DNA of 64,000 nt, taken from the NCBI GenBank assembly GCA_036785325.1, contig JAXIVH010000024.1, positions 4,881,698 through 4,945,697 of the forward strand, given 5' to 3'. The translations under genes and the position numbers were made by a program. Positions within the stretch are counted from its first letter, which is position 1; each line of letters starts with the position of its first letter. Shown piece by piece: positions 12,540-24,108 of the stretch. The stretch comes from Urophycis tenuis (lineage: Eukaryota; Chordata; Actinopteri; Gadiformes; Phycidae). The notes under the pieces are model-generated. The model made no database searches, was not told the origin of the DNA, and saw only the letters and a program-made list of their open reading frames with translations.

Positions 12540-13555
12540 GCTACAGAAACTTAGCAGTAGAGACTAACAGAATAGGAGAGACAGTAAGAGTAGGTTTGAC
12601 CTACAATTTCAGAGGAGACAGTAACAGAGTACGAGAGACAGTAACAAAGTAGGTGAGCCAGTAACAGAGTAAGATAGTAACAGAGAAGGAGAAACAGTAT
12701 AACGGTTGGAGAGACAGTAACAGAGTAACAGAGTAGGTGAGGTGACCTACAGTAACAAAGTAGGAGAGACAGTAAGAGTATGACACATAATAGCTCAAAG
12801 CAGTAAGCTGTCGTCCAGCGCACACAAACAAATTAATTTACAGGCAGGAGGCACAAGACAACCTTGTCCACCTCGGTGCTTTAGGGCTGAGGCAGAAGTA
12901 TTTGGCAACATGGACGTTGCTCACTAATGTTCTCCATATGGTTCCAAATGTCAACATCACAGCACTCAACTTGTTACACGTGCTTGCACTGTTAGCAAAC
13001 AACAGACTATACACAACAGACTACACGCTGTACTGTAATACACAGATGACGGCCATAATATACTAAAGATATGATATACTACCAGAGGTGCAGCACAGCT
13101 CAGCCCACACTAAAATACACAGGGAATAGAGTACTTTTGAAAGCACAGTGTGTATACAGTGCAGCAGAGCTGACCTGAACTGGGATCAGAGAAACAGCAT
13201 GAGCTGGCCGGCAATGTCAGATAACCAGCCCAGCAGAATGAAAATATTCCATCTGCTTGCTTTGGGTTTTCATACATCAACAAGTATTTGTATGGACTGG
13301 GGTGCAATTATATTATAACATAATACACCATCACAGAAATCTACTGAGGTACACCAATTCTATCATAATATAATTGCAAGATACAAGACTATTAATTATG
13401 GAATGATAGTTCTGCTCAATGTGAACAGAGCAGCATCTGCTGCCAGAGGTTCTCCCCTCTTCCCATCCTCCCTCTCCTCCTCCTCACCCCTCCTCTCCTC
13501 TCCTCTGGGACTGAATTCCTCCTCACCGCCCCATGTGGAAAAACAATAACTTCAC
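12540..13555. other. Non-coding spacer with degenerate short repeats
   Basis: 12540-12780 holds imperfect repeats of GAGACAGTAACAGAGTA. 13440-13510 is pyrimidine-rich (CCTCTCCTCC). No exon is recognised. Confidence 0.55.
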
Positions 13556-13557
13556 TC

Positions 13558-14275
13558 AACCCTGAGGTACACCATCAGAGACATAGTGAGGTACACCATC
13601 AGAAACCTACTGAGGTACACCATCAGAGACTACTGAGGTACACCATCAGAGACCTACTGAGGTACACCATCAGAAACCTACTGAGGTACACCATCAGAGA
13701 CCTACTGAGGTACACCATCAGAAACCTACTGAGGTACACCATCAGAAACCTACTGAGGTACACCATCAGAGACTACTGAAGTACACCATCAGAGACCTAC
13801 TGAGGTACACCATCAGAAACCTACTGAGGTACACCATCAGAGACCTACTGAGGTACACCATCAGAAACCTACTGAGGTACACCATCAGAAACCTACTGAG
13901 GTACACCATCAGAGACTACTGAGGTACACCATCAGAGACCTACTGAGGTACACCATCAGAAACCTACTGAGGTACACCATCAGAGACCTACTGAGGTACA
14001 CCATCAGAAACCTACTGAGGTACACCATCAGAGACCTACTGAGGTACACCATCAGAAACCTACTGAGGTACACCATCAGAAACCTACTGAGGTACACCAT
14101 CAGAAACCTACTGAGGTACACCATCAGAGACCTACTGAGGTACACCATCAGAAACCTACTGAGGTACACCATCAGAGACCTACTGAGGTACACCATCAGA
14201 GACCTACTGAGGTACACCATCAGAGACCTACTGAGGTACACCATCAGAGACCTACTGAGGTACACCATCAGAATA
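13558..14275. repeat. 24-bp minisatellite, about 30 copies
   Basis: Unit GAGGTACACCATCAGA followed by GACCTACT or AACCTACT. Because 24 is a multiple of three, the minus strand reads open as an 8-residue repeat, which is not a gene. Confidence 0.97.
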
Positions 14276-14279
14276 GAAG

Positions 14280-15005
14280 ATATCTGTGAGAGATGGCCAT
14301 ATGAACATCCAACAAAACACATTACTACTAATGTAATGAAGTAACGGCACAAAGCGAGGACATTCACTTATTACATTATTACACATGACATCATTGTTAT
14401 GACAAATATCATGATAGCAATGACTGCTGTATTAACAAAGCTCTCTTCTGCCACCACATGGTTTAAACTCACCTCTTCAAGGAGTAGATTCAGCTTGAAC
14501 AGGTAAACCAAGTAAAATCATTAGAGATTATAGTTTTCATTAAAAAGACAAACAATGTACAACATAACTTGAAAGACCGAAGAATGTTAAAGCTAGGGTC
14601 GACCATTTATTTTAGGAACATAAATTCTCTTTACATCGCAACAACAATAAGCTATATGCGCTGACAAAATAAAGACAAAAAGTGATCTGTTGCTGTCGCA
14701 GGCCTGTAATAAGCCAGTCCAATTATTTTATTCAGCCCGAATTATATGATTGGCTTTGGAGGGAGGCCTGAAGGGAGGGGTGGGATTGGTTTAGTTAGAC
14801 ACTTTCAAAACTAGCTAACTCTGGCTGGTTTCTCCAAATGGACAATCCGAGCTTTAAGGAATGGTACAGCAGAATTGGATGTTGCTTAGATTATTTATAG
14901 CCGGTTGAATGCGGCCAAAGGTAATAGAGCACAGAACACTGGCAGCCTTGTGTTGCGGTTCAGATGCTGGAAGAGTCACAAACTTCACACCTGCTGTCAA
15001 TTAGC
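14280..15005. other. Non-coding spacer
   Basis: No open frame with recognisable homology. An osteomodulin (omd) gene would be expected between aspn and ogn from human synteny, but no leucine-rich-repeat exon is seen on either strand. Confidence 0.45.
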
Positions 15006-15007
15006 TG

Positions 15008-16030
15008 AGCCTGGCTCCCAGGGGCCCTCATGACCAGAGTACTAGCATGTTTTACTAAGCTGGCTCCCAGGGGCCCTCACGACCAGAGTACTAGCATGTT
15101 TTACTGAGCTGGCTCCCAGGGGCCCTCACGACCAGAGTACTAGCATGTTTTACTGAACTGGCTCCCAGGGGCCCTCACGACCAGCGTACTAGCATGTTTT
15201 ACTGAGCTGGCTCCCAGGGGCCCTCACGACCAGAGTACTAGCATGTTTTACTGAGCTGGCTCCCAGGGGCCCTCATGACCAGAGTACTAGCATGTTTTAC
15301 TGAGCTGGCTCCCAGGGGCCCTCACGACCAGAGTACTAGTATGTTTTACTGAGCTGGCTCCCAGGGGCCCTCACGACCAGAGTACTAGTATGTTTTACTG
15401 AGCTGGCTCCCAGGGGCCTTCATGACCAGAGTACTAGTATATTTTACTGAGCTGGCTCCCAGGGGCCTTCATCACCAGAGTACTAGTATGTTTTACTGAG
15501 CTGGCTCCCAGGGGCCCTCACGACCAGAGTACTAGTATGTTTTACTGAGCCTGGCTCCCAGGGGCCCTCATGACCAGAGTACTAGTATGTTTTACTGAGC
15601 TGGCTCCCAGGGGCCCTCACGACCAGAGTACTAGTATGTTTTACTGAGCCTGGCTCCCAGGGGCCCTCACGACCAGAGTACTAGTATGTTTTACTGAGCC
15701 TAACTCCCAGGGGCCCTCATGACCAGAGTACTAGTATGTTTTACTGAGCTGGCTCCCAGGGGCCCTCACGACCAGAGTACTAGTATGTTTTACTGAGCCT
15801 GGCTCCCAGGGGCCCTCACGACCAGAGTACTAGTATGTTTTACTGAGCCTGGCTCCCAGGGGCCCTCACGACCAGAGTTCTAGTATGTTTTACTGAGCTG
15901 GCTCCCAGGGGCCCTCATGACCAGAGTACTAGTATGTTTTACTGAGCCTGGCATGTTTTACTGAGCTGGCTCTCAGGGGCCCTCACGAATAGAGTACTAG
16001 TATTTATTCTGAGCCTGGCTCCTAGGGACC
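15008..16030. repeat. About 49-bp minisatellite, about 20 copies
   Basis: Units contain CTCCCAGGGGCCCTCA, GACCAGAGTACTAG and ATGTTTTACTGAG. Left copies have TAGCATG and right copies TAGTATG, again showing regional variant spread. Confidence 0.96.
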
Positions 16031-16712
16031 CCTTATGACCATGAGCTCATGTGTTTATTGACTTTGTTCTCCTGTTAGTTTGCAGCCAGCTCTGACTTGA
16101 AGTGGAAGAGATAATTGAGAGCGGTCAGCTTGGTTTGTAGCTGGGTTTCTCCTTTAAACCACTCTGAACAGCCTGTCAAGTCAGAGGCCATGGAATGCCA
16201 CCCTGACAGTCCAACCTCTGGCACAGATCATAGCTACAGTAAAAACATTCTCCAGGCACTGGCCCTTTTTCCAGGGCAGGAAAAGTTTGAAGGTGTTCAT
16301 AATTGTTACCACACCTGTTAGGCCTGAGGCATAATGCCCCAGTCATGAGGCCCAGGCTAGATGGGACTAATACTGGCTGTTTATCGACCACCTCTGATCT
16401 TCTGGTACAGTGATCTTCTGGGAGGCTAATCGCATGGTTCCTATCTCATGTGTTTTGCTGCTGGGCCTGACTGCTCTGCTTGTTCATGAGGAAGTTTTGA
16501 TGGTTGGACATGGTTGTTTGAAAATGGCTGCCAACAATAAACATCAACTAAATTATTCTCCAAATGGCCTTAGCTAGCTCTGAAAGTCCCCCAAGAGAGT
16601 CTTCAATGTTTTGAAGGTAGTTTAAGGATTAAGAACTTAAAATCTCTTCCTCTAAAACCAGACAACAGGTCCAAGACCTTCTTATTTTTCTCCATGTGAG
16701 TTTGGGTCTGTA

Positions 16713-16850
16713 CTGTATGGTTGGGGTGCTTGGCAGGGAGGAAAGGGTTAATGGACTGTGCTGTAAGGTTGGGGTGCTTGGCAGGGAGGAAAGGGTTAAT
16801 GGACTGTGCTGTAAGGTTGGGGTGCCAGGCAGGGAGGGAAGGGTTAAGAG
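16713..16850. repeat. 48-bp tandem repeat, 3 copies, upstream of ogn
   Basis: Three copies of GGTTGGGGTGCTTGGCAGGG followed by GGAAAGGGTTAA. It ends about 120 bp before the ogn start codon, so it lies in the proximal promoter or 5' UTR. Confidence 0.85.
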
Positions 16851-16969
16851 TGATCCTGGTGGTGCAGTCTTTAAAACCCTACTTTGACACATCCCCCTTT
16901 CCACACAGGCTGAGCAGCGAGGGACTGTTAGAAGACAGGCAGAGCAGCACTAGTGGAGGTCTCAGCAGG

Positions 16970-19900
16970 ATGACTACAGTCTTATTCGTGTGTCTAGTGG
17001 TACCATGGCTGGCCACAGTGTCGGGGAGCTCTTTGGACCAAAACACCCAGCTGATACTTGGACGTGTTCCCGCAAGGCACAGAGCTGGGTACTACTTAGA
17101 GGCAAGGAAAACCAAGGTAACCCCATCCTACTCACCATTAAGATAAGCACCAACCCCTCAAAACCAACCCCTTCACACTTACCCATTAAGGTAAAAACTA
17201 ACCCCATAACACTAACCGTTTAGGTAGTCACTAACCCCTAAACACTAACCTCTAACAGTCATGGAGAGACATGCTAAACACCAACCCATAGAAGCAAACT
17301 CCAATGGTCTGATCGACTGAGATCCAGTATTGTTGTATTTGTTTTTGTGTTTTAAATATTGTTAATATCATTGTATATTGCTGGTATCCAGCATACAGCC
17401 ATGCGTGTTGACCACTACTGTAGTTTAGAGTGATCTTATGGCAACTATACTCACTTGTACAGAAATTCCTCATGTTCTTCAAAAGTAACATTGAGAATTG
17501 TCGGACAGCTGATCTCCATCACATTAAGGTCAACATCTGTATTTGTGCATCTACTCCTCTGTGATTCACACACACATCTGTAGTGGCTGTTGCCAACACT
17601 CCCAGATCAACCACAAGAGACTAAGGAGCAGGCTTCACTACACTAGTTATAGTGACTACTTAAGGAGTTATAACTGGTAAACACATTTGCTCCAGTTAGG
17701 TGTAAAATATTCAACCAGGATTGAGAGGTCAAAGGTCGGTTGGTTTGTGTTACTGCTCGACTAGAGGTCATAAGATCTCAGGGTGTATGAATCATCAGCC
17801 CAGGAGGAGACAGGGGTCGGGGGTCAAGTGTGGAGCCAAGGATCAACGTTGCCAGAAATCCAATCTCATGTTTCCAGAAACTGCAATGTTTATACTGGAC
17901 CATTCGGGCTTGGTTATGATCCTGGTTTGGTCCTCACTCTACAGCTGATCTAAGATCATTACAAATAATCACAGACCTCTGACAACACAAGATAGACTTC
18001 ACAAGCTACAGAGTGTCCCATAGTCTTTATTGGTCTAAGCCCCAATCAGGCTGCATCAGCACACATGTGAAGACATGCCAAGACCCCACTTCTCATAGTA
18101 CGGCCCTCCCAGCGGTCAGCAACCGGTCGCCCGCCTCTGCTGAGGAGTGCCAGCCGACTCGTGCAGTGGGAACAGACATCCAGCAACGTAGTGCTTCATT
18201 TTGGACAGCTGGACATGACTATAAAATTAATGAACCCAGAGAAAGCAAAACACATTCATGTCTTTCAATTGAGAAGTCTGAAGATTTGATTTGATCCTTC
18301 AGGATCCCATAGGGTTCTGAAGGATCCCAAGGGGGAATTCATCCTCCGCATTGACCCGTCCTAGCCATGTTTATTCATCGCGACATGGATCTTCTCACTG
18401 TATGTAAAACTGTAACTGTAGCCTGAAGGGAACAGTAATATCTACATGCGGTGTCCTGTAGAGGGAACTGCCTCCACAGCGGGAGGACAGCCTGCTTGAT
18501 GATGAACCAGACGATGCACCAATCACGGGGGGAGATGCCTATGGTAAGACTCTTCATCACCATACTCCTCCTCATCCTCTCAGCAGGATGCTCTATAGTA
18601 ATGGCCTATTAATTTGGTTCATGTGTTGAAAGAGTTGCCATGCTAAAGAGTAGCATGTCCACCCTGCCCTTGAGAAGTGTATCGAAGAGCCCTAGTGTTT
18701 TGATTAGGCACTGCCATTGACTGAGGAGGATCTGAACCTGAACTCTGAGTGTTTCTGTGTCTCGCGGTGGTCCAGATCTCCCTACCTGCTTGCTGTGCGT
18801 GTGCCTGACTGGCTCGGTGTACTGTGAAGAGGTGGACATGACCTCCGTTCCCACCCTGCCCAAGGAGACCGCCTACCTGTATGCCCGCTACAACAGGATC
18901 AAGAAGATCGCTGCGAAGGACTTTGCTGATATTTGTGAGTTTGGTCAGCTTCACCTGCCAGCCAAGTTGGCTCCACAATGGGCCATGGGTTACAGCAATA
19001 TAAGCCTGATGATTAATAGATGGTATGAACATGACCAGGGTTTTTCCTACAATTAAATGTATTTCAGGGACCAGCAGGAAAAATGTAGACCGCCGCAGAG
19101 AGAGTAATTGAGAAAGCGGCAAATATTGGTTGCAGTGTGGTCTACTAGAAGCCAACGATGAACTTATGTTCAGTCGGTCACACAGCACTCCTTCATTACA
19201 GAAGAACAGACTGAACGCTGCCGGGTAATGTCATCCCGGACCAGACCGTACTTATCAAACATCCAGAGGACCAGACGGCCCGAGACCGTAGACACAACCT
19301 TCGGGAAAAACAAGTGGATCTGCTTTTCTTTACAGCAAATGAAGTGAAATCCTGAGCTACAGCGCAGCCTCTAACTCTTTACATCACATCCACTAGAATG
19401 ACTTCAAAAGACACTTGACTTCAGCAATTAACTCACTAAATATAAGACACACCAAAAGACAATAAAGCAAATGCAGTTTGCTTTTGCTGAAAATGCAGGC
19501 AAAGCCCACATTACTATCAGACATTCATCTGTGGATCACGCTATAAAACACTATTCTGGCAATTTTGATAAAAGGACAGCCTACATGTTTTTTATTTTCA
19601 ACATCTAAATGACAGTGAAATGCGAAAATGCTTTCCTGCTGCCTTCAATTTGTTTTTCTTTCAATCTGCAAATAAACATTCACGATTCCATTCCCATTGT
19701 CTAAAATATGGAAGAAGTTGCATCACAAAGTTGAATTGAGAGGGGGAGCAAGGGAGAGGGGGAGAGGGTGGTAGGATGGAGAGAGGGTTATTTATTTCTG
19801 TAGAGGGACTGTGGATGTGAGGAGCTTGATAGGCCGATGTGTTTATTCCAGTTTAGAATTATTTTTGTATTTGTGTACTTCAAGGGCCTTTGACTTGAAA

Positions 19901-21398
19901 TCACCAACCACCTAACAGCCAGAACACAGTTTACAACAAACCACTGAGCCGACACAAGCTTGTAAAATGTATACGGTAACAATTACTGTGTACCCTGAAC
20001 GTGCTCCATGTCAGTCTGGTTATGTACAGATGGTACATGATAGGCCGGATCCAACCGCCGGCTTTGGATAGTGTCCTCCTCAACATGGAGGCACCGATGC
20101 AGTATGTAAAGCAGCATCAAAATAAATCAGCTTTCAGTGTATAACAGTGTTGTCCTCTGGTCCTCCAGTGACTCTGAAGAGGATCGACCTAACGGGGAAC
20201 CTGATCTCTGAGGTGGAGGACGGGGCGTTCTCCAAGCTGCCCCTCCTGGAGGAACTGACTCTGGCAGAGAACCGTCTGGTCAAGCTGCCCATGCTGCCGG
20301 CTAAACTAACCGTCTTCAACGCCAACCACAACCTCCTCAAGACCAGGGGTGTCAAGGCTACTGCCTTCAAGGTGCTCAACCGTTCCAAATACTCACATGC
20401 TTCATGCAGCCGGTGGAGTCATCTACTTAACTACAACCTTCTCCATAAAGTTAGCCATCTATGTTTTTAACCCCTTCAGTCCCAATGACAACTGTGAACC
20501 TAACTTGGTAGACCCTTCCACACCTTCGTACATCTCTGTGGCTTACACCATGGAAACACGAGTTACATTAGTTTATACATTAATAAAACTAGCAAAACTA
20601 GCAAATCTGATCCAACTCAACCAATCAGAGTTTTAGATCATGAACATCCCCACAGCCAGCTTGTGCTAGCTTAAGACTTGGAGTTAACCTCTTGGGAATG
20701 TTGAAAGTAATGGCAACTATAACATGTCATAATGAATGTTATAATTATTATCACATGTTACCCACCAGAAACTGACGAGGCTGGCGACCCTGTTTCTGGC
20801 CGACAACCTGCTGGAAGCAGTTCCACAGCTCCCAGAGAGCCTCCGCTCTGTTCATCTACAGGTCTGTTAGCATACACAGCACCCTGACATCTACCTTGTT
20901 ACACGACATACCTTGTTAGGGCAGAACCTTCTACCTCCTTCTACCTTAGAACAGTCATCTCTACCTCTTTAGAACAGTCACATCTACCTCGTTAGAACAG
21001 TCACCTCTACCTCATTAGAACACAACCTCTTTCTTGTTTGAACACAACCTCTTTCTTGTTTGAACACAACATCTACCTTGTAAGAACAATAACATATCCC
21101 TAATTCGATTCCCTAATACCTTGTTTGAGCGCAAAACCTTATTCTTTAACCCATACCCTAATTTAACACAATGACCCCTGCTACCCCTCCTCTTGTAGCT
21201 CAATAATATTGTCTGTTCTTATTTCAGAACAACAATATCACAGAGATCAGCATAGACACCTTCTGCAGGGGCAACGACACCTACTATCTCCGGCCCAGCC
21301 TCAACGAGGTGCGTCTGGATGGAAACCCTGTGGTGCTGTCCAAGTACCCCAACAGCTTCATCTGCCTCAAGACCCTGCCTTCAGGACGCTATCACTGA
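16970..21398 (+). CDS. ogn: Osteoglycin (mimecan), class III small leucine-rich proteoglycan
   Basis: Secreted matrix proteoglycan family, collagen-binding. Six exons join in frame: 16970-17116, 18462-18543, 18776-18934, 20169-20371, 20769-20861, 21228-21398, giving 284 residues (human 298). Exon 1 encodes a hydrophobic signal peptide. Exon 2 encodes an acidic, low-complexity N-terminal region; it is the least conserved and its boundaries rest on splice sites and open frame. Residues 81-93 give the class III cysteine pattern C-x2-C-x-C-x6-C, followed by GSVYCEEVD, which is nearly identical in human. Leucine-rich repeats follow (IDLTGN, LEELTLAEN, HNLLKTRG), and the C-terminal cap includes DTFC, NPVVL and PNSFICLK before the stop at 21396. 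ogn is parallel to aspn and convergent with cenpp, as in human. A non-coding first exon further upstream is possible but not identified. Confidence 0.94.
20895..21075. repeat. Short degenerate tandem repeats in the last ogn intron
   Basis: Imperfect repeats of AGAACAGTCACATCTACCTC and TTGAACACAACCTCTTTCTTG, about 22-24 bp each. Confidence 0.7.
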
Positions 21399-22049
21399 GG
21401 AGCACGTCAGTAAACAGTAGTGTTCCTGGGGCATTCTGGAAACTAGCTGTAGCTGTTTCCTTGGCACCGGTTATCTGGTCTCAAATACCTTCAGCATTTC
21501 AGCTTCATCCAAGAAATCAGTTGTTCTCTCCATGCACAGCGAGTCACAATTAAAAAAAACTAGTGTCCATCTAGCCACACTTCTTGTTTTCCAAGTACAG
21601 TTAGCTAACAACCTAGGAAGCTAGCTTGACATACAGTAGATGCACCAATTGTTGTCCATGCTGGTCACAGGCCAACATGAGATAAACATCTCAGTCAATG
21701 CCAACGCAGGAATGTTTTTGCTACTGTGTGGCATGTAGTAAAGAAGGTATTTCATCTCACATTGTGTTACTGTCAAGTCATTCTATGTGGTCATTTGTGG
21801 CATGTAGTCACATTTTTTAAATATATAGTTTTGAATGGTAGATGAGGACTGTGTGGTTGTGATAGCTCTGAAGTCCTAACCCTTGTAAGGTGATGAGTTG
21901 TAGGGTTGAGTGGCTGGAACAGCTCCTCTGGGGTCAACACCATCACGTGTCTTTAAGCTCACGTTACTCTGAAGTCGTGAGGTAGTTCCTCAGCATCATC
22001 TCAACCATGAGCAGCATAAACAGAGCCTTGGAAGAGCTCCTCAGGAGCC

Positions 22050-22775
22050 CTAAACCTACCTAACCCCGCAGGAGGTAGAATAACCTAACCCTGCAGGAGG
22101 TACCATAACCTAACCCTACAGGAGGTAGAATAACCTAACCCTACAGGAGGTACCATAACCTAACCCTACAGGAGGTACCATAACCTAACCCTACAGGAGG
22201 TAGAATAACCTAACCCTACAGGAGGTACCATAACCTAACCCTACAGGAGGTAGAATAACCTAACCCTACAGGAGGTAGAATAACCTAACCCTGCAGGAGG
22301 TACCATAACCTAACCCTACAGGAGGTAGAATAACCTAACCCTACAGGAGGTACCATAACCTAACCCTACAGGAGGTACCATAACCTAACCCTGCAGGAGG
22401 TACCATAACCTAACCCTACAGGAGGTACCATAACCTAACCCTACAGGAGGTAGAATAACCTAACCCTACAGGAGGTACCATAACCTAACCCTGCAGGAGG
22501 TACCATAACTTAACCCTGCAGGAGGTACCATAACCTAACCCTACAGGAGGTAGAATAACCTAACCCTACAGGAGGTACCATAACCTAACCCTACAGGAGG
22601 TAGAATAACCTAACCCTACAGGAGGTAGAATAACCTAACCCTACAGGAGGTAGAATAACCTAACCCTACAGGAGGTACCATAACCTAACCCTACAGGAGG
22701 TAGAATAACCTAACCCTACAGGAGGTAGAATAACCTAACCCTACAGGAGGTAGAATAACCTAACCTACAGGAGGT
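22050..22775. repeat. 25-bp minisatellite, about 28 copies
   Basis: Unit TAACCTAACCCTACAGGAGG followed by TACCA or TAGAA. The two 5-base endings alternate in blocks. It probably lies in the ogn 3' UTR or just beyond. The TAACCC motif resembles telomeric repeat, but the unit is not (TTAGGG)n. Confidence 0.96.
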
Positions 22776-23007
22776 GGAATATATCTATATATATATTCTA
22801 TACAACTATGGTAATGTGAACGTTACTCCCCTCACATCTCAAGTGTCCTTGTTCAGGATTATATTATTCTAAAACACATATATATATATAAACATATATA
22901 TACTGAAACACACACATACAAATATATATACTGAAACCCTGCGAGCCATTATCTATGTGAATAAGACAATAATGTACAGTCATATGTTTTTTTTTTTAAG
23001 ATGTTTC

Positions 23008-23013
23008 AATAAA
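23008..23013 (+). terminator. Candidate polyadenylation signal for ogn
   Basis: AATAAA 1.6 kb after the ogn stop. If used, the 3' UTR would contain the 25-bp minisatellite. Confidence 0.35.
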
Positions 23014-23177
23014 ATTACCCTTTCGAAAATGAAATGATGTGTGGTGAATGTTTATATGAGACAAATAAACCAATAAAAACATCAATAGATAATGGCAAAA
23101 TAAAAAACAAAATGTATGTTTGTTTCATACGGAAAAACTCTGAAGTAGAGATAAAATTATTTCTTAAACGTACCTAT

Positions 23178-23183
23178 TTTATT
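23178..23183 (-). terminator. Candidate polyadenylation signal for cenpp
   Basis: AATAAA on the minus strand, downstream of cenpp and about 170 bp from the ogn candidate signal, consistent with convergent gene ends. Confidence 0.3.
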
Positions 23184-23367
23184 TAGATTTGCAATATAAC
23201 AGACTTGTTTTGCAAGACCATAAAAGTCAACACAAACTACTGCCCACAGCAAAACACATGTGTAAGGGAACCTCAGCACTGCATAAGAAATGTCCAGAGA
23301 CTGCAAGTCAAACAAATATGTGCATGTTTAGCAAAACACAGACCATTATGGAAAATGTGGGTTAATG

Positions 23368-23559
23368 TTATTCCTTCAGCCTAACCAAATTGGCAGCTCC
23401 TAAAGCAATGTTCTCCAAGTAAACAGAGGAATGGGTTCCATGTTGTTTCAACACGTTCAGTAGAACACTGCCACTCCAACAGCGACCTCCCCGGAGCCAT
23501 CCGGCGTCTTTGTGGAATGAGTGTCCTGCACTGGTCTGACGGCTCCAAAACCTAACCAA
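23368..23559 (-). other. Open frame that might be the last cenpp exon (doubtful)
   Basis: On the minus strand a frame ending at 23368 contains SFHKDAGWL and LLNVLKQ, which could weakly align to the C-terminus of CENP-P (SFRTLVGLL and LESLIKS in human). The match is poor, the upstream acceptor has no good pyrimidine tract, and the preceding exon is missing. The frame may be chance. Confidence 0.2.
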
Positions 23560-23574
23560 CCACCAACTTTCAAT

Positions 23575-23835
23575 GGATGGGGAACGCCAACATCGGCCAG
23601 CTGCTAAGGACCAGCTAGTAACTAGCAGTTATGAACACAGACCAGCTTGTCAGCACAGTTCACCCAGCTACTAATTAGTAGCTACAAACACAGGCCAGTT
23701 CCAGACACAGCTCACCCAGCAACTCTCTAGCAGCTATGAAAACAGACCAGCTTGTCAATGCAGCTCCCCCAGCTACTTACTTGCAGCTACTAACTAGCAG
23801 CTACCAACACAGGCCAGCTCGCCCCTGCTGGGTCC
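23575..23835. repeat. Degenerate tandem repeat in the 3' part of the cenpp region
   Basis: Imperfect copies of GCAGCTACCAACACAGGCCA and related strings. It occupies the interval where C-terminal cenpp exons would be expected. Confidence 0.65.
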
Positions 23836-24108
23836 CTGGCGAACACCAGCAGTACAGCTTCAACTTGAGTCACATGTGATGCAAGAGATTCTGTCTAGAC
23901 AAGAACTAATTACGGGTCAATCTGGTGGTTTTGTCATCTCTTGCGTAACCATTTCCACCTGTTCAGACGCAGGAAACATCTCTCTGCATCGCAATCTCGC
24001 AGCGTTTTCCATTTACCATTTGAAGAGATTCAAAACGCTTGTGTCAACAGGGCGTTGGACCAGACCAGAGCAATCAATGGACCATCAGAATGCGCCTGCA
24101 GGAGTTAC

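Noticed and set aside
13909..14367. 152-residue minus-strand frame with an 8-residue period
   Set aside because: 24-bp minisatellite; no start context or homology.
22050..22775. TAACCC-rich array as interstitial telomere
   Set aside because: The unit is 25 bp with CTACAGGAGG segments, not (TTAGGG)n.
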